Below are positions 4,501 through 5,904 of a stretch of 5,904 bases of DNA, piece by piece; the stretch's first letter is position 1; the number at the start of each line of letters is the position of its first letter. The notes under the pieces were generated by a model, which searched no databases, was not told the origin of the DNA, and worked only from the letters and a program-made list of their open reading frames with translations. Source of the DNA: an uncultured Planctomycetaceae bacterium (GTDB lineage: Bacteria; Planctomycetota; Planctomycetia; Pirellulales; UBA1268); assembly GCA_937926325.1 (NCBI GenBank), contig CALAZQ010000190.1:45001-50904 (forward strand). Direction: 5' to 3'. A program made the position numbers and the translations under genes.

Positions 4501-5904
4501 GCACTTGCCCTCGAGGGAGCGGGACAGCCGCGGGCTGAGGTTGAGCGGGCCCTGCTTTCCGCAGCCGACCTGGCGACCGACCCGGTCGACCTGCTTGCCC
4601 TGGCCAGCTACCTGGCTCGTCTCGGTTCCCAGCGGCAGGCCGTCCGCATCTGCCAGCAGGTCGCGATTCTTGAACCTGACTGCCGCGAGGCCTATGCCCT
4701 CGGCCTCAAGCTGGCAGCCGACCTCGACGACACCGCTGCCCTCAGGTGGACCTGCGCCGGCGTTCTGGCTCACGAGTGGCCCGCCGCCCAACAGGACATT
4801 GCCACCCGCGCTGCCCGTCTGGCAAAGGCGACAATCGCAGGTCTCACGGCAGACGGCAAAGAGGACGAGGCGGCCTATTTCGAGCAGGTGATCAACGCTG
4901 CTCTCGTCCGCGACATCGAACTGAAACTGACCTGGAATGGCGACGCTGACATCGACCTGCTGGTTGAAGAGCCGCCGGGGACCGTCTGCTCGGTGGCTGC
5001 CCCGCGGTCAACTTCCGGGGGGACGCTGCTGGCCGATGGTGCGGCCGAGGCCGGTGCATTGCCGTCCGGCACGAAACAAGAACAGTACGTGGCAACGGCG
5101 GCCTTCCCCGGCACCTACCGGGTGCTGGTCCGCCGGTCGAGTGGTGAGGTGACTGCCGGCCTGATTACGGCGGAGCTGACGCTTTACAAGGGAACGCCTG
5201 CGGAAGAGACGATGAAGAAACAGTTGCCGGTCGAAGGTGACGAGATGTTCTTCACGGTCGAGGTTCCAGCAGGCCGTCGGCGGCAGCCTGTGGCTGATGC
5301 CCAGGTGGCTCAGGATGTGGCAATCCAGCAGGAGGTGAGCCGGGCTATCCTGGCCCAGCAACTCACCGGCATGTCGGACCAAGACGCGGTCGATTCGCTC
5401 TCGCTGACCAGACCGCCGAAACAGCCTGCCCAGATCGGCAGCAGACCCTTTACCGGAGCGAACGCGACCGGGTTTCAACCGATCATCACAACCCTGCCGG
5501 AGGGCACGAACCTGCAGGCCATGGCCGTTGTTTCTGCCGACCGACGGTACGTCCGGATCACCTCGACGCCCTTGTTCTCTGGCATTGGCCAGGTCACCAC
5601 CTTCAACTTCGCCAGTGGCGGTGCTCAGGGAACGGGTGGTGCGGGTGGCGGCGGCATGGGCGGTGGTGGCATGGGTGGCATGGGCGGTGGTGGCATGGGA
5701 GGCATGGGCGGTGGCGGCATGGGTGGCATGGGCGGTGGTGGCATGGGTGGCGGCATGGGCGGCATGGGCGGAATGGGTGGCGGCATGGGCGGCGGAATGG
5801 GCGGCATGGGTGGTTTTTGCTGGGTCGCTCGCGAGGTCTACGGTCCCGAAAACCCAAAATGGCTACTGTTTCGGGGGTGGCTTCTTCGGGATGCCCCGGA
5901 CTGG
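1501..5904 (+). CDS. Giant exported vWA / STN-like / DUF2135-like mosaic protein (3' partial)
   Basis: The frame is open for 1468 codons to the window edge with no stop, so the C-terminus is missing. Residues 1-28 form a signal peptide (Arg4, Arg11, hydrophobic 12-27). A von Willebrand factor A domain (about 65-240) has a full metal-ion-dependent adhesion site: DTSAS at 72-76, Thr142 and Asp169. A helical stretch (340-410), a Pro-rich linker (about 415-447) and a charged coiled-coil-like region (450-590) follow. After a conserved-looking FPDEPPIIYPD segment comes an STN-like module (about 713-820) ending in VYPVADLVIPV, then a Gly-rich linker (821-863). Helical repeats, possibly TPR-like, fill about 905-1137. 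A DUF2135/YfaP-like beta domain (about 1138-1260) shows the DADIDLLVEEPPG motif and a GG-x-LL-x-D turn. A short secretin-like beta segment (1326-1370), a Gly/Met tract and a CWVAREVYG tail (from Cys1440) close the visible part. The vWA and DUF2135 parts suggest protein binding outside the cytoplasm, but the actual role is unknown. The start at 1501 rests on a GAGG motif and the signal peptide; 1489 is the alternative. Confidence 0.95.
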   Translation, partial: MSIRFSSPVGRLAAVTILTVAAVAPAVGMEAGHTWLRATHQDESTPPITAVGLRASGLPAEPSATRLLVLLDTSASQVGQIQQQSLTAIDGVLEAIRADDSVMLGAIDVACTPFMEAFAPADDRRVAAARLELERRTPLGNTDLLGGLRSALEQLAAGTSPGAIIYIGDGPGLTGILPEDFAATLAACRQQRVSFSAVAIGNQINWACLAALAAGTGGNVLVPNDVVSPREAGRKIATQAVAPILWPDDSSLKLSSQAEDTPVAMLPFQLPPLRHDRDSIVLFLGPLTPASITATAEATPGRASPDSWTEVELAFDLPQREASSDNAFLEQLARNGFDTGGIFLPLLGQEGLEIAKRVIREEAETLAKLSRQAEASGAHAAASRLAAASLRRDPDNPEAALVRTASQRGVAASLPTPAQPVAQRGSNEPPAPPERLPGPGGQALPAGDQSQSELREIENRRRIRSQLLERETAVGLRDARHLMATDPDAARINLKNLQQQVRASTDLDEAVQQRLERQIEISLRESLIRSQEKLERDLALERTRAVARERDRVAGELRRREEKFSQLAKRYHALVEEGIRVGYQQPTRRFTEAERDIGKEMQLEAPDLYATQGMPMTARTVARQAPLVAGILDYHTKNTRFRREMQRGFMDTLQLVDVAAIPFPDEPPIIYPDPARWRRITELRKKYKSVDLGGDSEAETKIYEALEQTTESFDLTDQGVTLNQFRSIIEDKFGIQVQIDPYLVNEFNIEPNEPPNLIGNYSGISLRSVLRRALATYGEVPLTYVIRDEVLLITEKTYAEQNYMSIKVYPVADLVIPVNPSGGLNPFQTGGGLGGAGGINSGQGGGIQAGGVGGGGMMGGGMFQIADADAATTGGRRPLRTAAASSSQGSAAGTRGQTAQAEPLASSAIPLEDLALAESLLEADDLAAELRSYLGTLPGDSAAGESGTSPLTSQQLAVRLARIRATAALLGRQDRFADAAELLTATIATGCVEPWMYESLALALEGAGQPRAEVERALLSAADLATDPVDLLALASYLARLGSQRQAVRICQQVAILEPDCREAYALGLKLAADLDDTAALRWTCAGVLAHEWPAAQQDIATRAARLAKATIAGLTADGKEDEAAYFEQVINAALVRDIELKLTWNGDADIDLLVEEPPGTVCSVAAPRSTSGGTLLADGAAEAGALPSGTKQEQYVATAAFPGTYRVLVRRSSGEVTAGLITAELTLYKGTPAEETMKKQLPVEGDEMFFTVEVPAGRRRQPVADAQVAQDVAIQQEVSRAILAQQLTGMSDQDAVDSLSLTRPPKQPAQIGSRPFTGANATGFQPIITTLPEGTNLQAMAVVSADRRYVRITSTPLFSGIGQVTTFNFASGGAQGTGGAGGGGMGGGGMGGMGGGGMGGMGGGGMGGMGGGGMGGGMGGMGGMGGGMGGGMGGMGGFCWVAREVYGPENPKWLLFRGWLLRDAPDW
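3961..4089 (+). repeat. Gly-rich linker segment within the vWA gene
   Basis: This encodes residues 821-863, a glycine-dominated segment with scattered Gln, Ile, Ala and Met, including GGGGMMGGGMF near its end (the run of Gly is slightly interrupted upstream by Val852). It follows directly after VYPVADLVIPV at the end of the STN-like module, where it probably acts as a flexible, disordered linker to the helical-repeat half. It is less regular than the Gly/Met tract near the C-terminus and has no clean DNA period. Confidence 0.75.
5617..5814 (+). repeat. Gly/Met low-complexity repeat with 24-base period
   Basis: Gly-rich coding starts at 5617. From 5656 to 5808 (residues 1386-1436) the protein consists only of Gly (37) and Met (14). 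Met spacing is 5,3,5,3,5,3,5 and then 4,3,3,4,4,3, so the first half is an 8-residue, 24-base tandem unit (GGGGMGGM type) repeated about three and a half times, decaying into GGM/GGGM units. Wobble bases vary among GGC, GGT and GGA, so the units are not perfectly identical. The tract joins the beta segment at 1326-1370 to the CWVAREVYG tail. It resembles the GGM tail of GroEL in composition only. Confidence 0.9.
5815..5904 (+). other. Start of a CFI-box-like C-terminal module (cut by edge)
   Basis: Directly after the Gly/Met tract come FCWVAREVYG (residues 1439-1448) and then a segment with Trp, FR and LL that runs off the window at residue 1468. The pattern Cys-aromatic-aliphatic-Ala-x-x-aliphatic-Tyr-Gly, followed about ten residues later by a hydrophobic FR...LL stretch, matches the layout of the CFIATAAYG (CFI-box) C-terminal domain, which also commonly follows a Gly-rich linker. 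The match is by eye. Nearly half the usual module would lie outside the window. Confidence 0.5.

Noticed and set aside
4016..4504. A 162-codon minus-strand open frame
   Set aside because: It is antisense to the helical-repeat half of the large gene, with a His/Arg/Cys-rich translation typical of a shadow frame.
5656..5808. CRISPR array or non-coding tandem repeat
   Set aside because: The periodicity is a codon repeat in frame with the large gene, without unique spacers; the reading frame continues intact through it.
5603..5857. Pro/Met- and Pro/His/Cys-rich minus-strand open frames
   Set aside because: They are the reverse complement of the Gly/Met codon repeat, which mechanically gives Pro/Met or Pro/Cys/His repeats; they have no independent support.

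Overview
The window looks like a piece of a Planctomycetota chromosome, probably from the Pirellulales side of the phylum. The support is its high G+C content, the style of the two genes (large exported mosaic proteins with Gly/Met-rich tracts and VYPVADLV-type modules, which I associate with planctomycetes), and the near absence of strong promoter and terminator signals. The taxonomic call is inference from protein style. No rRNA, tRNA, CRISPR array, insertion sequence or phage gene was seen.

Layout: positions 1-116 are a non-coding flank with an imperfect inverted repeat at the very edge (2-54). Positions 117-1253 on the minus strand encode a complete HtrA/DegP-family serine protease with an export signal, an intact His-Asp-Ser triad and one PDZ domain carrying an Arg-rich insertion. 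Positions 1254-1500 are a divergent intergenic region with GC-rich potential hairpins and no convincing sigma-70 boxes. From 1501 to the right edge, one uninterrupted plus-strand reading frame of 1468 codons encodes a very large exported protein that is cut off by the window end.

The large protein is the main item of interest. In order it holds a signal peptide, a von Willebrand factor A domain with a complete MIDAS, a long helical/coiled-coil region, an STN-like (secretin/TonB short N-terminal) module, a Gly-rich linker, a helical-repeat region, a DUF2135/YfaP-like beta domain, a short secretin-like beta segment, a 51-residue tract made only of Gly and Met, and the start of a C-terminal module resembling the CFI-box (CFIATAAYG) terminal domain. 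Both gene products appear to be exported and the genes are divergently transcribed, so shared regulation, or quality control of the large protein by the protease, is possible. Nothing in the sequence proves either. I see a plausible uncharacterised envelope protein here, but not a multi-gene defence or mobile system.
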